A DNA stretch of 64,000 bases from Bettongia penicillata ogilbyi. Taxonomy: Eukaryota > Chordata > Mammalia > Diprotodontia > Potoroidae. The translations under genes and the position numbers were made by a program. Each line of letters opens with the position of its first letter. Within the stretch, counting starts at the first letter, position 1. The stretch covers positions 3,558,215 through 3,622,214 of the forward strand of contig JAJHZJ010000008.1 in NCBI GenBank assembly GCA_023548195.1, in the 5' to 3' direction. The notes below the pieces were generated by a model that had not been told where the DNA came from, did no database searches, and saw only the letters and a list, made by a program, of their open reading frames with translations. Positions 49,611 through 61,865 of this stretch are shown in pieces.

Positions 49611-50561
49611 TTTCTATACACTCCCCTCCCCCCACGTCCTAATACCTTGCCTTCTGATTACTCCTTCCCTCAATGTGCCCTCCCTTCTATCACACCCCAC
49701 TATCACACCCCACTCTTCCCCTATCCCTATCTTCTCTCTTTTCTTGTAGGGCAAGATAAATTTCTATACCCCATTCCCTGTATTTCATACTTCCCGATTA
49801 TATGCAATAAAAGTTCTCAACATTTGTTCCTAATACTTTGAATTCCAACTTCTCTCCCTCCCCCCAGCCCCACTGAGAAGGCAGGCAATTCAATATAGAC
49901 TAAATATTTGTTGTTTTGCAAAAGACTTCCATAATAATCATGTTGTGTAATACTAATTTTGTTGCCCTCTGTCCTACTCTATCCCCCCTTATTTTTTCCC
50001 CCACAATTGACCTTGTCCCTTCTTGAAAGTGTTCATTTCTAGTGACTCCCTTCTCCCATTTGCCTTCCCTTTTAACATTGCCCTCACCCCACTTGTTGCC
50101 TCCTCTCCTACTTTCCTGTGGTGTGATAAAAATTTTCATATTCCCCAAATTTAGTGAGCATGTTATTCCCTCCTTCAGCCATATGTGGAGAGAGTAGCTT
50201 CATTTTTCCCCTCTCCCCTTCTCCCTTTTCTCCTCCATTGAACAAGATTTTTCTTATCTCTTTTTTGAGTTATAGCCTGCCCCATTCCATTTCTCCCTTT
50301 CTCTTCCTGGTATTTTCTGCCTTCAACCCTTAATTTTTATTTTAATTTATTTTTGTGTGTGGATATCATCTCTTCTTATTCAGCACACCCTGTACTGTCT
50401 ATCTATATGTGTGTATGTGTGTGTGTGTCTATGTACAATCTCTCCATCTACCCAAATACTGAGAAAAGATTAAAGAGTTACAAATATTTTCTTTCCATGT
50501 AGTAATGTAAACAGTTCAGCTTTAGAGAGTCTTTTATGATTTTTCTTTCCTGTTTACCTTT

Positions 50562-51578
50562 TCATGCTTCTCTTGATTCTTGTCTTGGGAAGTCAAATGT
50601 TCTATACAGATCTGGCCTTCTCCTCAATATGAATGATTGAAAGTCCTCTATATCATTGAATGACCATTTATTCCTTTGAAGTATTATACTCAGATTTTCT
50701 GGGTAGATGATCCTTGGTTTCAATCCCAGTTCCTTTGACCTCTGAAATATCCCATTCCAAGCCCTTTGATCCCTTAATGTTGAAGCTGCCAGGTCCTGTG
50801 TTATCCTGATTGTATTTCCACAGTACTCAAATTGTTTCTTTCTACCTGCTTGCAGTATTTTCTCCTTGATCTGGGAACTCTGAAATTTGGCCACAATATT
50901 CCTAGGAGTTTCTCTGTTTGGGTCTGTTTCAGGAGGTGATCGGTGGATTCTTTCAGTATTTATTTTCCTCTCTGGGTCTAGAACATCAGGGCAGTTTTCC
51001 TTGATAATTTCATGGAAGATAATGTCTAGGCTCTTTTTTTGATCATGGCTTTCAGGTAGTCCCATAATTTTTAAATTGTTTCTCCTGGATCTGTTTTCCA
51101 GGTCAGTTGTTTTTCCAGTGAGTTGTTTCACATTATCTTCTATTTTTTCAAATTTTGGTTTTGTTTACTAACTGCTTGGTTTAACTCATAGTCATTTCCC
51201 TGAATTCAATTCTCTCAACGAATTATTTTGTTCAGTGAGCTTTTGAACCTTCTCCTCCATTTGGCTAATTCTGCTTTTTAAAACCTCTTCCTCATTGGCT
51301 TTTTGGACTTCTTTTTCCAATTGAGTTAGCCTCTTTTTAAAGCTGTTATTTTCCTCAGCATTTTTTTGGTTCTCCTTTAGTAAGCTACTAACTTGTTTTT
51401 TTAAGGTCTTCTATTGCCTGAGGCCAATTTAAGTTCCCTTTGGAGGCCCTGGAGGCAGTGTCCTTGACTTCCTCTGACTGTATGCCTTGTTCTTCCTCAT
51501 CTGAAAGGATGGGGAGACATCTGTTCCCCAAGGAAGTAACCGCCTATGGTCTTTTTCCTTTTTCCCTTTTTTGGGCAT
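50562..51578 (-). pseudogene. L1-type ORF1 of the nested HAL1, broken
   Basis: The ATG at 51578 (MPKKG...) fits the family start. A 189-codon frame (50562-51131) holds 'DLENRSRRNNLKIMGLPESH', 'IIFHEIIKENCPDVLDPERK', 'EKILQAGRKKQFEYCGNTIR' and 'ITQDLAASTLRDQRAWNGIF', i.e. RRM plus C-terminal domain. The coiled-coil half (51131-51578) is degraded. Confidence 0.88.
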
Positions 51579-53964
51579 TTTCCCAGCCAGTTACTTGACT
51601 TCTGAGTTTCCTCTCCACAACCACCTTGCCTCTAGTTCTGCCAAGCCAGCACTGGGGGCTGAAATTCAGATGACCTGCTCCAGTACCTCCGGGACTTTAG
51701 GGGAGGGCAGGGCCACTATTCAGTGTAAGATTAAGATCAGCTGCTCAGGTAGGGGCAGGGCTGCCACATAGTGCTTAGTTCCCTCAGGGGGTTTAAGATG
51801 ATTCCTTCAACAGTGGATGCAGGCTACTGCCTGCTTTGGAAGCCCTGTCCACTGCTGCCTCTACTGCTGCCCCCTGAGGAGGACTGAGTTATGGGGACAC
51901 CCTACTCCCTTCTTGGCCAACCAAAAAGACCCTCTTACTGGCCTTTGGTGCCTGTGGGTTGAGGGATCTGCGCTGCCATTGGCGATTCTGTCCCTAAAGC
52001 CTGCTCAGATCTGCTCCTCTCAGTGCCGTGGCCAAGACAGGGCTGGGCTCTGCTCTGCATCCAGTGCATGAAAGACCTTTCCCCTCGGTCTTTCAGGTCA
52101 CTCTGGGATACTAATCTCTTCCACTCCATTGTTCTGTGGCATCTGCTTCTCTTGAATTTGTTGAGAGTTCTTCTTTATAGGTATTTTATGGGCTGTGGGG
52201 TAAGAGCTAGCGTATCTACTCCTCCATCTTGGCTCTGCCTCCTCTCTTACTTGATTTTTAAAATCTTTTTTGTGCTCTCCGATGGCCTGAGACCATTGCA
52301 TGTTTTTTTTGGAGGTTTTGGATGCAGAAGCTTTGATTTTTATGTCTTCTGATGGAATGCTATGTTCTTCCTCATCTAAAAGGATGGAAGAAAATATCTT
52401 TGAAGCTGTCTTTGGCATTTGTGGGTTGAGAAATCTGGGAATCAGCTACTGCCTGTTATTCAGCAATCTGAAGCCTGTTCCAGTCCTGTCTATGCAGTGC
52501 AGCCAGGGCTAGGCTGCGCTCTGCTCTGAGCCCAGTGCGATAGACCTTTCCTGTCGGCCTTCCAGGCTGTCTTGGGCTGGAAATCTCTTTCATTCTGTTG
52601 TTTTGTGACTTTTGCTGCTCTAGAATTTGTTTAGTGCCTTTTTTTAATAGATATTTTATGGGCTATGGTGGGAAGAACTAGAGCAGGTCTGTCCTTCTAC
52701 TCTGCCTTTTTGGCTTCACCCTCCCCTCCAAATATCCACTATGTCTATTGTCTTTTCCTCGTATATCCTCTGTATAAATGGTTTTCTTTTTTGCTGTGCT
52801 TATAAATCTTCTGAGTTCTTTAAAAAGGAGACATGGAAGTTAAATGCTGCTGATATCTTCTTGGTCATCTTTTTGGGTAAGAATCCTGTCTAATTTTTTC
52901 TTAATCTTGTGCTACTTTTCCTTTTTGGAGAGATCTTAAAATTGATGGTTTAGTGCTTCCAAAATTTTACCATCTCCAATGCAAATTTCTTCTTCATGAC
53001 ATAATTTGGTTCCACAGATTTTCTGTCTGACTTGATTTTTTTTTAGTGCTATTTCTTCTTCATTGAATAAAGGTGCACAGAAATGTTGGAATTAAATAGT
53101 GGAGGAATACTTTTTTTTTATTTTTTTAATTTTTTTTAAATATAAATTTATTTATTTAACTTTTTACATTCATTTTCACAAAATTTTGGGTTCCAAATTT
53201 TCTCCCCGTTTGTCCCCTCCCCCTACCCCAATACACCGAGCGTTCTAATTTTCCCTATCACCAACTGCCCTCTCTTCTATCATCCCTCCCTTCTCTTGTC
53301 CCCATCTTCTCTTTTGTCCTGTAGGGCCAGATGACTTTCTATTCCCCATTAACTGTATTTCTTATATCCTAGGAGCAAGAACAATACTAAACAGTTGTTC
53401 CTAAAACTTTGAGTTCCAAATTCCCCCCATCCCTCCCTCCCCACACATTCCCTATGGGAAGGCAGGCAATTCAATATCGGCCATATCTGTGTAGTTTTGC
53501 AAATGACTTCAATAACAGTCGTGTTGTGTAAGACTAACTGTATTTCCCTCCATCCTATCCTGCCTCCCATTGTTTCTATTCTGGTTTTTGCTCCTGTCCC
53601 CCCCAAGTCTTGACTTCAAATTGCTCCCTTCTCGCATTGCCCTCCCTTCCATCATCCCTCCCTCCCTGCTTATCTCTTTCTCCCCCACTTTCCTGTACTG
53701 TAAGATAGGTTTTCATACCAAAATGTGTGTGCATTTTACTCCTTCCTTTAGTTGAATGTGATGAGGGTAAACTTCATGGTTTTTTCTCAGCTCTCCTCTT
53801 TTTCCCTCCACTAAAAAGTCATCTGCTTGCCTCTTGAATGAGAGATAATTTACCCCATTCCATTTCACCCTCTCTCCTCCCACTACATTTCTCTCTCACC
53901 ATTTACCTTAATTTCTTTTAAGATATGGTCCCATCCTATTCAGTTCACTCTGTGCTCTCTGTCT

Positions 53965-54038
53965 CTGTGTGTGTGTGCATGTGTGTATGTGTGTGTGCGT
54001 GCACGCATGTACGTGTGTGTGTGTATGTGTGTGTGTGT
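53965..54038 (+). repeat. (TG)n with GCAC interruptions in HAL1 copy 4
   Basis: Interrupted TG tract: 'gtgtgtgtgcatgtgtgtat', then 'gtgcgtgcacgcatgtacgt'. It is at the same site as in copies 1, 2 and 5. Confidence 0.95.
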
Positions 54039-54173
54039 GGTCCCACCAACTACCCAGATACTGAAAAGTTTTAAGAGTTACAAATATTGTCTTTCCATGT
54101 AGGAATGTAAACAGTTCACCTTTGGTAAGTCCCTTCTGACTTCTCTTTGCTGTTTACTTTTTCATGCTTCTTC

Positions 54174-55255
54174 TCATTCTTGTGTTTGGAAGTCAAATTT
54201 TCTTTTCAGCTCTGGTCTTTTCATCAAAAATGCTTGAAAGTCCTCTGTTTCATTGAAAGACCGTATTTTCCCCTGAAGTATTATACTCAGTTTTGCTGGG
54301 TAAGTGATTCTTTGTTAGAGTCCTAGTTCCTTTGACTTCTGGAATATTCTATTCCATGCCCTTCTATCCCTTAATGTAGAAGCTGCTAGATCTTGTGTTA
54401 TCCTGATTGTATTTGCACAATACTGAAATTGTTTCTTTCTAGCTGCTTCCAAGATTTTCTCCTTGACTTGGGAATTCTGGAATTTGGCCACAATGTTCCT
54501 AGGAGTTTCTCTTTTTGGATCTCTTTCAGGTGGTGATCGATGGATTCCTTCAATACTTATTTTGCCCTCTGGTTCTAGAATGTCAGGGCAGTTTTCCTTG
54601 ATAATTTCATGAAAGATGATGTCTAGGCTCTTTTTTTGATCCTGGCTTTCAGGTAGTCCCATGATTTTTAAATTGTGTCTCCTGGATCTATTTTCCAGGT
54701 CAGTTGTTTTTCCAATGAGATATTTCACGTTCTCTTCCATTTTTTCATTCTTTTGGTTTTTTTTTATGATTTCTTGGTTTCTCAGAAAGTCATTAGACTC
54801 CATCTGTTCCATCTAATTTTGAGAGAACTATTTTCTTTAGTGAGCTTTTGAACCTCTTTTTCCATTTGGCTAATTCTGCTTTTGAAAACATTCTTCTCCT
54901 CATTGGCTTTTTGAACCTCTTTTGCCAGTTGAGTGAGCCTATTTTTCAAGGTGTTATTTTCTTCAGCATTTTTTTGCGTCTCCTTTAGCAAGGTATTGAC
55001 CCATTTTTCATGCTTTTCTTGCATCTCTCTCATTTCTCTTCCCAGTTTTTCCTCCAACTGTCTAACTTGATTTTCAGAATCCTTTTTGAACTCTTCCATG
55101 GCCTGAGCCCACCGGACATCAACCTCCCCCGACCTCCACGTCCTTCCTCGATGGCAAGCATTGTACTTCCCCATCAGAAATGAAGGGAGGAAGGAACATC
55201 TCTTCTCCAAAAAGTAGCTCTCTGTGGTCTTATTTTTCTTCCTTTTTCTGGGCAT
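54174..55255 (-). pseudogene. L1-type ORF1 of HAL1 copy 4, frameshifted
   Basis: The N-terminal 157 codons (54782-55255) begin MPRKRKKNKTTESYFLEKR and include the coiled coil ('KLGREMREMQEKHEKWVNTL', 'QKANEEKNVFKSRISQMEKE'). A frameshift near 54800 puts the remainder in the next frame ('DLENRSRRHNLKIMGLPESQ', 'DIIFHEIIKENCPDILEPEG', 'QFQYCANTIRITQDLAASTL'); a further break lies at 54315. The span of 1082 bp is not a multiple of three. Confidence 0.9.
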
Positions 55256-55414
55256 TTTCCCAGCCAGTTACTTGACTTCTGAGATTCCTCTCCACCCCCG
55301 CCTAGATCTGCCCAGCTAGTGCTTGGGGTCTGAGATTCAAATGCTGTTTCCCAGCCTCAGGGCTTTCCGCGGGGGGAGCGGCTGCTATTCAATGTGAGCT
55401 TAAGTTCTGGTGCT

Positions 55415-55628
55415 TGGGTGGGGGCAGGGCTGCCTCCCAGGCTCAGTTTCCTCAGGGGCTTTATGCAGAGACCTTCAGTAATGGAGCGAGTGGGGGCAGG
55501 GCCACCTCCCAGGCTCAGTTCCCTCAGGGGCTTTATGCAGAGACCTTCAGTAATGGAGCGGGTGGGGGCCAGGCCATCTCTCAGGCTCAGTTCCCTCAGG
55601 GGTTTTATGCAGAGACCTTCTGTAATGG
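55415..55628 (-). repeat. 72-bp tandem units in the 5' UTR of HAL1 copy 4
   Basis: 'gctcagttt/ccctcagggg' begins units at 55441, 55513 and 55585, spacing exactly 72. The units are nearly identical: 'ctttatgcagagaccttcag', 'taatggagcg', 'gtgggggcagggcca'. The other HAL1 copies have only a single, diverged unit (for example 13148-13200). Because 72 is divisible by three, every open frame across it repeats a 24-residue motif on either strand, which explains the 132-codon minus-strand frame. Confidence 0.95.
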
Positions 55629-56599
55629 CCCTGAGCTTCTGCCTGCTGCTCCGTGAGTTCCAGGCTGCTGCTGCCTCCTGAGGGGACCCGAGTCGTGGAG
55701 ACACCCCGCTCCCCTCTCGGCCAGCCCAGATGTCTCTCTCACTGACCTGTAGCACCTGTGGGTGGAGGGACCTTCACGGCCGCTGGAGGTTCCATCCCTG
55801 AAGCCTTCTTGGATCTGTTCCTCTGGGGCCGCGCGGCCAGGGCAGCGCAGGGGTGGGCTCTGCTTTCTGGGGCCCGACGGACTCCTGGGGATGGCTTTCC
55901 AGGGCTCTCTGGAATGGAAATCTCCTCCAGTGCATTGGTGCGTGGCTTGCTCTGCTCCAGAATTTGTGGGGAGTTCTTTTTACAGGAAAATTCTGGGCTG
56001 TGGATTTGGAGCTAGCATATGTGAGTCTTTCTACTCCGCCATCTTGGCTCCTCCCCCCCAATTTTTCTTTGTGAAATACTTTTTGAGGGAAAGATGAAAA
56101 GCTAGTTTTGAACATATTGACCTTAATTTATATATTATATATCTACACAGAGAGGTCTTTAAGACATGAGCATGTGAAACTGAGATTGGGATAAGTCAGT
56201 TATGGATCTGTAATCATCTTCATTAGAGGTGATTGTAAAGGAGATTGCCAAGGGAGATCACACAGACAGAAAAGGAGGATGGAGAACAGAACTTTGGGGA
56301 GCAGCCACCTTAAGTAGGCGGGGAAAAGATAAGGAAGTTAATTGGAGAGATAGCTTGCTGGTGAAATTCTGTTATTTCTTTCTCATCTACTGCCACATTC
56401 TGGTAAAAGGCTATGATGCAAAAATAAAAAAATACAAAACTGTGTAAAATTAAACACATATGCAAGGTATGAACAAAGGGCCTAAGAGGATGAATGAGAT
56501 TGGAAAGTGTTCCAGACATAAGAAATAGCTTTAGCAAAGGTATGAAAATAGGAAAGTGAGGGGGTGTTAACAGTTTCTGAGACTAGTCCAACAGCATTG

Positions 56600-56815
56600 A
56601 GCTGTAAAGATCTCAGACTTTTTGGATTCAAGACCTTTTTACGCTCTTAAAAGTTAATGAAGACTTCCCTATGTGGGTTACAGCTATTAATATTTACTGT
56701 ATTAGAAATTAAAGCATTAGTATTATTATCAAAATACTTTTGACCTTGCAGACCTCATGAAAAATGTCCAGAGGTGTTTGAATTGCACTTTGAGAACCAC
56801 AGGCATAGAGCACAT
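56600..56815 (+). repeat. Old interspersed repeat fragment
   Basis: 'gatctcagactttttggatt' and 'gcactttgagaaccacaggc' suggest the edges of one dispersed repeat. Class unknown. Confidence 0.35.
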
Positions 56816-56879
56816 GGAGGAGAATAGTGTGAGGAAGCTGAAAAGGTCGAGGGGTGCCAGATTGGAGGGCCCAGAAGGC

Positions 56880-57160
56880 ATCTCAGTGGCACAAAGCTGA
56901 ACTTGGAAGTCACTTCATGTCTCTCATTTTCAGTTTCATCATCTGCAAAAATGGAGATAGTAATAGCACCTACCTCACAGGCTTGCTGTGGGAACCAAAG
57001 AAGATGTGTAAAGTGCTGTGCAAACTTTAAGGCACTATGTAAATGTTAGCTATTATTTTTCTTTGGTTTCCTTATTTGTCAAATGTTAAGGAGATGGACT
57101 AGATGATCTTTAAGGCACATTCAATTTCTACGTCCTATGATCCTATGATTTAGAAATGTA
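56880..57160 (+). mobile_element. CORE-SINE, nearly complete
   Basis: 'gaacttggaagtcacttcat', 'gtttcatcatctgcaaaaat', 'aatagcacctacctcacagg', 'gtaaagtgctgtgcaaactt' and 'actatgtaaatgttagctat', then a second shorter MIR end to 57150 ('gatggactagatgatcttta'). Confidence 0.75.
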
Positions 57161-57184
57161 TGTTCCATGTTTTTAAATGTCCTT

Positions 57185-57445
57185 CTGTTGTTGTTCAGTT
57201 GTCTTCAGTTGTATCCAATAATCTCATGATCCCATTTGGGGTTTTCTTGGCAAAGGTAGTGAAGTAGTTTGTCATTTTCTTCTCCCACTCATTTTATAGA
57301 TGAAGAAGCTGAGGAAAACAGGCTTAAATAAATGACTTGCCAGGGTCACATAGCTAGTATATGTCTAAAGCTGGATTTGAACTCAGGTCTTCCTTACTCC
57401 AGGCCTGGTACTCTATCCATTACTCCAGGTAACTGCCCAGATATC
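57185..57445 (-). mobile_element. tRNA-derived SINE with RTE/BovB tail, minus strand
   Basis: 'gttgttgttcagttgtcttc', 'ccatttggggttttcttggc', 'gtttgtcattttcttctccc', then 'aatgacttgccagggtcaca' and 'tttgaactcaggtcttcctt'. Complement of the SINE at 60300. Confidence 0.75.
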
Positions 57446-57949
57446 CTTCTTTTTATTACAATATAAATTGTAATTCCTCTAAAGTTGGATCTCAAAAATC
57501 TTGTTTTAAAGAATACTAGAAGGTTTATTACTATATTATTTTGTACATGTAAATGTATTATTTATATACTTTGTGATCATGCAATATAACTCACTATTAA
57601 AAGGAATTCTTTGGTGAATCTTTTTGTACTATGAATATTCACCTTCTAATGTTTGTGCTTTGAATACCAACTTTTATGTTTTTAAAAAGAATCATGATGC
57701 ACCTGTACCTTTTTTTCTCCTAAAGGCTATATAAACACCAAAAACAAATGCTTTTGAATTATCTCCTTTTTCCTCCTTTTATTACTTCTCTCTTCACTTC
57801 TTGAGCAGAATTTTTTATTTTTATAGTTAAAGTAAGAGTCATAATAGGTGGCAGGAGTGAGGAAAACCTATGTTTGTGTCCTGCCTCTGATACATACCGG
57901 TTATGTGACCAGAAGCAAGTGATAGTATGTCATGCAACTTTCTTTTTCT

Positions 57950-59510
57950 GTTTTGACTCTTCCTGGTTTAGGTATCAAGACTATATTTGTATCACAAAAG
58001 GACTTTGGTAGGATTCCTTTACTTATTTTTTTATTCAGTTTATGTAGTATTGTAATGAATTGCTCTTTAAATGTTTGGTAGAATTCAGTTGTACATATTT
58101 ATGGTCTTGTTTTTCCCCCCGTAAGGAGCTCGTTTATGGTTTGTTCAATTTCTTTTTCTAAGATAGGGTTATTGAAGTATTCTATTTACTAGTCTGTAAA
58201 TCTGGGTAATTTTCAGTTTTGTAAATCTTCATCCATTTCATTTCAGTTCATAGTTTTATTGGCAGATAGTTTGACAACATAGCACCTAATAGCTTTTGTT
58301 TACTCATTGCTGTGAATTTGCCTTTTTTATTTTTGATACTAGTAATTTGATTTCCTTCTTTCTTTTTTAGAATCAAATTAATGAATGGTTATATTTATTT
58401 ATATCATAAAACCAGCTCGTAGTTTTCAGTGTTTTTTTTTTTGTTTGTTTTTTACTTTCAGTTTTGTTACTCTCCCCTTGATACTCAGAATTTGTATTTT
58501 GATGTTTAATTGGGAGGCTTTAATTTATTGGTGTTTCTCCCTAGTTTGGGTTTTTTAAAAGTTGTATACCCAATTCATTGATCTGCCCTTTCTCTCTTTT
58601 ACTGAGCTCAGCCTTTTGAGATATAAAATTTCCCCCAAGTACTACTTTGGCTGGATCCTGCAAATTTTGGTATGTCATCTTATTCTTGCTATCATTTTAA
58701 ATGAAGTTATTATTTCTATGATTTGTCCTTTGAATCACTCATTCTCTAAGATTAGGTTATTTAGTTTACATTTAATTTTTAATCCATGCTTTAGAAGTCC
58801 TTCACTGAATGCATTTTTATTGCATTATAGTTAGAAAAAGATGCATTTAAATATATCTGCTTTTCTGCATTGTTTTTTGAAATGTTTATTCCTGAATACA
58901 TTGTCAGTTTTTGTAAAGGTTGCCTTGCACAGCTCAGAAATGAAGCATATTCCTTCCTATTCTATTCAGTATTCTCCAGAGGTCTATCATAGTTAACTTT
59001 CTAAAACTGTATTCATCTCAACTTCTTGTTTAATTTGTGGTTAGCTTTATCTACATCTGAGGTCTCCCACTAATACAGTGTTACTTTCTATTTCCTTCTA
59101 TGATTCATTTAACCTTTACTTTAAAAGATTTTGGATATTATGCCATTTGGTGCATATATTTTCAGTATTGATATTTATTCATTGTGGTATGTTTTAGCAA
59201 AATAAAGTTTCCTTGTTTATTGCTTTCAATCACCTCTTTTTACTTTTGCTTTTTGATCATGATTGCCACCTCTTCCTTCTTTCTTAAGCCGAAGCATAAG
59301 AAGTTCTGCTCCAGCACTTTCGTTTAACTCTGTATATCTTTCTGTTTCAAGAGTGTATTTTGTAAACAAACATATTGTTGGATTCTGGTTTCTATTCTAT
59401 TCTTCTATCCTCTCCTGTTTTATGGATGAGTTCATCTCTTTCTCATTTACAATTATGCTTTTGAACTTCTATTTTCTTACACTTTTTTCTCCCTAAGTAC
59501 TTTTTTATGG
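57950..59510 (-). mobile_element. L1 ORF2 (RT and endonuclease regions), minus strand
   Basis: The complement of 59360-59400 reads 'NRNQNPTI' and, with a frameshift, continues in the endonuclease-start block; the same block is at 15660-15780. The complement of 58220-58240 (..MDEDLQ..) and 58030-58090 matches the region before the RT. Many frameshifts. A 5' and 3' truncated old L1. Confidence 0.7.
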
Positions 59511-60059
59511 CTTGTTTATGTTACTGAGTAATGGCCAGGTGGGTAGGGTTTTCACCCATTAATGAAATCGTAGAACCATACCTCATTTGTCCTCTGCTCT
59601 TGTTGAGGTACATGATTTTTAAGTAAGGCAGACTTGAAAAATAATGAAAAAAGGGACTGAGCTCTTATGACTATTTTGTAGGACTAAACATAAAAGCACT
59701 ACTAATGAGTTAATTAATTTCTAGCTGAAGTAGTTCTTTAAATCTGTTCAATTTATCATATTTAAATCTATTTATATCCAGTGCTGTTAATGCTTGGTTG
59801 GGTTAGAAATTCTAATTTTATATATATCCTTTATTTTTAAAGTACTTTTTTCCCTAAACATATATCCCTTCCTTGACTTAGTGAGCTGTCCCTTGTAACA
59901 AAGAATAAAAAAGAGGAAAAAGCCAGTTGAGCAGAAGTGGTTAATATACCAAACAAATTTTTGGTGTTCTGCACTCATAGTTCCTTGCCTCTGTAAGGAA
60001 GGGAAGGAAGTACATTTTCTCATTTCTTCTCTGAGACCAAGCTTTGTTGTCAAAATTAC

Positions 60060-60840
60060 ACTGCATTCACAGTTCCTTTTTTGTTTTATTTTCATTGTTT
60101 TAGTCATGTATGATATTCTCCTGGTTCTACTTCCCTTTGCATCAGTTTATGTTTTCATACTTATAATTTCTTACGATGTAATTATAATTTCTTATTCTAT
60201 TATGTTTATGTGCTGCATTTTGTTCATCCATTCTGTAGTCAGTGCACATCTGTTTTGATTAGTCCTCTACTACTATAAAAACGCTGCTGTGAATATTTTA
60301 TGGACAACTAGGTAGTGCAGTGGATGTGGAACATGGGATCTAGAAAATTCATCTTTGTAATATCAAATCTGGCCTCAGACACTTATTAGCTGTGTGACCC
60401 TGGGCAAATTACTTGACCCTGTTTGCATCAGTTTCCTTATCTGTAAAATGATCTGGAGAAGGAAATGGCAAACCATTCCAGTATATTTGCCAAGAAAACC
60501 CTAAAGGGGGTCACAAAGAGCCAGAAACAACTACAAAAGGGCTGAATACAAAGAATACTTTGGCATATATGAGGCCTTTCTTTCTGTCTTTGACTTCTTT
60601 GAAATACATGCCTAGCGTTGGCATCTTTGCGTCAGAGGATATGGACATTTCAGTCAGTTTATTTGGATGACTCCAGAGTGGTGCAAATTATTGGACCAAT
60701 TCATAGTTGTGCATATAGTGTAGTAATATATGTCTTTCCATCTCCCCACCCCCAACACCATTTCTGTTTTTTGTCATCAGAAATTGTGGTCTTACTTTTC
60801 TTTGTATCTGGCTTTTTTTCCCTCATGGTTATTACAAAAG
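60060..60840 (-). mobile_element. L1 3' part, minus strand, interrupted by a SINE
   Basis: 'gcatcagtttatgttttcat', 'ttttgttcatccattctgta' and 'aaaacgctgctgtgaatatt', then after the SINE 'gacttctttgaaatacatgc', 'ggatgactccagagtggtgc' and 'accaattcatagttgtgcat'. Same block order as 14900-15180. Confidence 0.75.
60300..60545 (+). mobile_element. tRNA-derived SINE with RTE/BovB tail, complete
   Basis: Head 'tggacaactaggtagtgcag', then 'tctggcctcagacacttatt', 'agctgtgtgaccctgggcaa', tail 'ctggagaaggaaatggcaaa', 'ccattccagtatatttgcca', 'agaaaaccctaaagggggtc' and 'acaaagagccagaaacaact'. Flanks 'aatatttt' and 'aatacttt' are a poor duplication. Confidence 0.88.
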
Positions 60841-60927
60841 TTGAAAGGTGATTTTTTTACTTTTTTTTTTTTTTTTTAGTAATTTCTTAATAGAAGAAAT
60901 TGACTTAAGTAGGAATAGAAATTTTAG

Positions 60928-61254
<327 letters not shown>

Positions 61255-61659
61255 TGAACTGACATTTGAACTTTATCAAGACTTCACATTGAAGTATTCA
61301 CTTAAGTTCCCTTGGGAGTTCAAATGTATTAATATTTTAACACACTAGGAAGCAATATTTTGACTTTACAGGGACTTCTGTTCAATGAATTGGTGTTATA
61401 TCCTTAATTTTACTAACAAAAAATGGAAGTTTTAACATAAACCTAAAGACAGGCAATGCCAGTGGCTCCAGCATTTCCCATCATCTCCAGGACGGATCAT
61501 TGTAGTTCCTAAAGTTTTCTACTCTTCTGACTCCATCTCAGTTACTGAGTGTGGAGTCTTGTTTTCAGAACTGATCTTTAGGGCATATGGCATATTTTGG
61601 AGGCTATAACTTTGTAAAAGGCTGCAAATAGCAAAAGTTTATGTAGGACATCTTTGCCA

Positions 61660-61865
61660 CAGAAGCTCAGTGGCATCATGATAGAGGGATAAAAACTCTA
61701 GTCTCAGAAAACCTGGATTCCCGTCCCAGTTATGCCATTTACTGACTGTGTGACTTGAGCCAAGCTGTTTTATCTCTCTGAGTCTTGGTGTCTTTAAATG
61801 TAAAATGAGAAGTTTGGAGTAGATGATTTCTAAGATCAATTCTTAAGATTCTGTGATTCTTCACA
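61660..61865 (+). mobile_element. CORE-SINE (MIR-like)
   Basis: 'tcctagtctcag'-like start, then 'gtcccagttatgccatttac', 'tgactgtgtgacttgagcca', 'gtgtctttaaatgtaaaatg' and 'agtttggagtagatgatttc'. Confidence 0.75.

Larger units (their letters stand above)
48840..52240 (-). mobile_element. Nested HAL1 (inner) with foreign 3' end, minus strand
   Basis: The insert sits in ORF1 of the outer copy between 18-bp duplications. Its 5' terminus (gccaagatggagg, complement near 52222-52236), 5' UTR, ORF1 (51578-50562) and 3' region to about 49610 are HAL1. The last 160 bp of the normal HAL1 3' end are missing and replaced by about 770 bp of other sequence (48860-49610), which ends in a long A-rich tail on the minus strand (48840-48885). 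A transcript chimera at reverse transcription would explain this. Confidence 0.85.
47815..52737 (-). mobile_element. HAL1 copy 3 (outer), minus strand, interrupted by an inner HAL1
   Basis: The 3' end is at 47815 (A-rich on the minus strand), then the HAL1 3' region to 48680. A deletion joins this directly to the ORF1 coiled-coil part (48680-48839). After the insert the element resumes at 52241 with the ORF1 N-terminus (start 52418: 'MPKTASKIFSSILLDEEEHS') and ends with a degraded L1 5' terminus at about 52730. It contains no ORF2. The 3' end is of the same type as copy 2. Confidence 0.85.
53110..56058 (-). mobile_element. HAL1 copy 4, full length, minus strand
   Basis: On the minus strand it opens at 56058 with 'ggggggaggagccaagatgg', the intact L1 5' terminus. 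A long GC-rich 5' UTR (55256-56058) contains three 72-bp units. ORF1 spans 55255-54174, followed by the (CA)n block (53965-54038) and an A/T-rich tail at 53110-53160. No ORF2 is present. Target duplications are not certain ('gaatactttttt' before and 'gaaatacttttt' 14 bp after the 5' end are similar). Confidence 0.9.

Noticed and set aside
55357..55755. 132-codon minus-strand frame with 24-residue repeats
   Set aside because: It is a by-product of the 72-bp tandem units in the HAL1 5' UTR. It lacks the frame in the other copies.
53106..56085. 'aatactttttt' flanks as target duplication of HAL1 copy 4
   Set aside because: The right-hand match lies 14 bp beyond the 5' terminus and the sequence is low complexity, so it may be chance.
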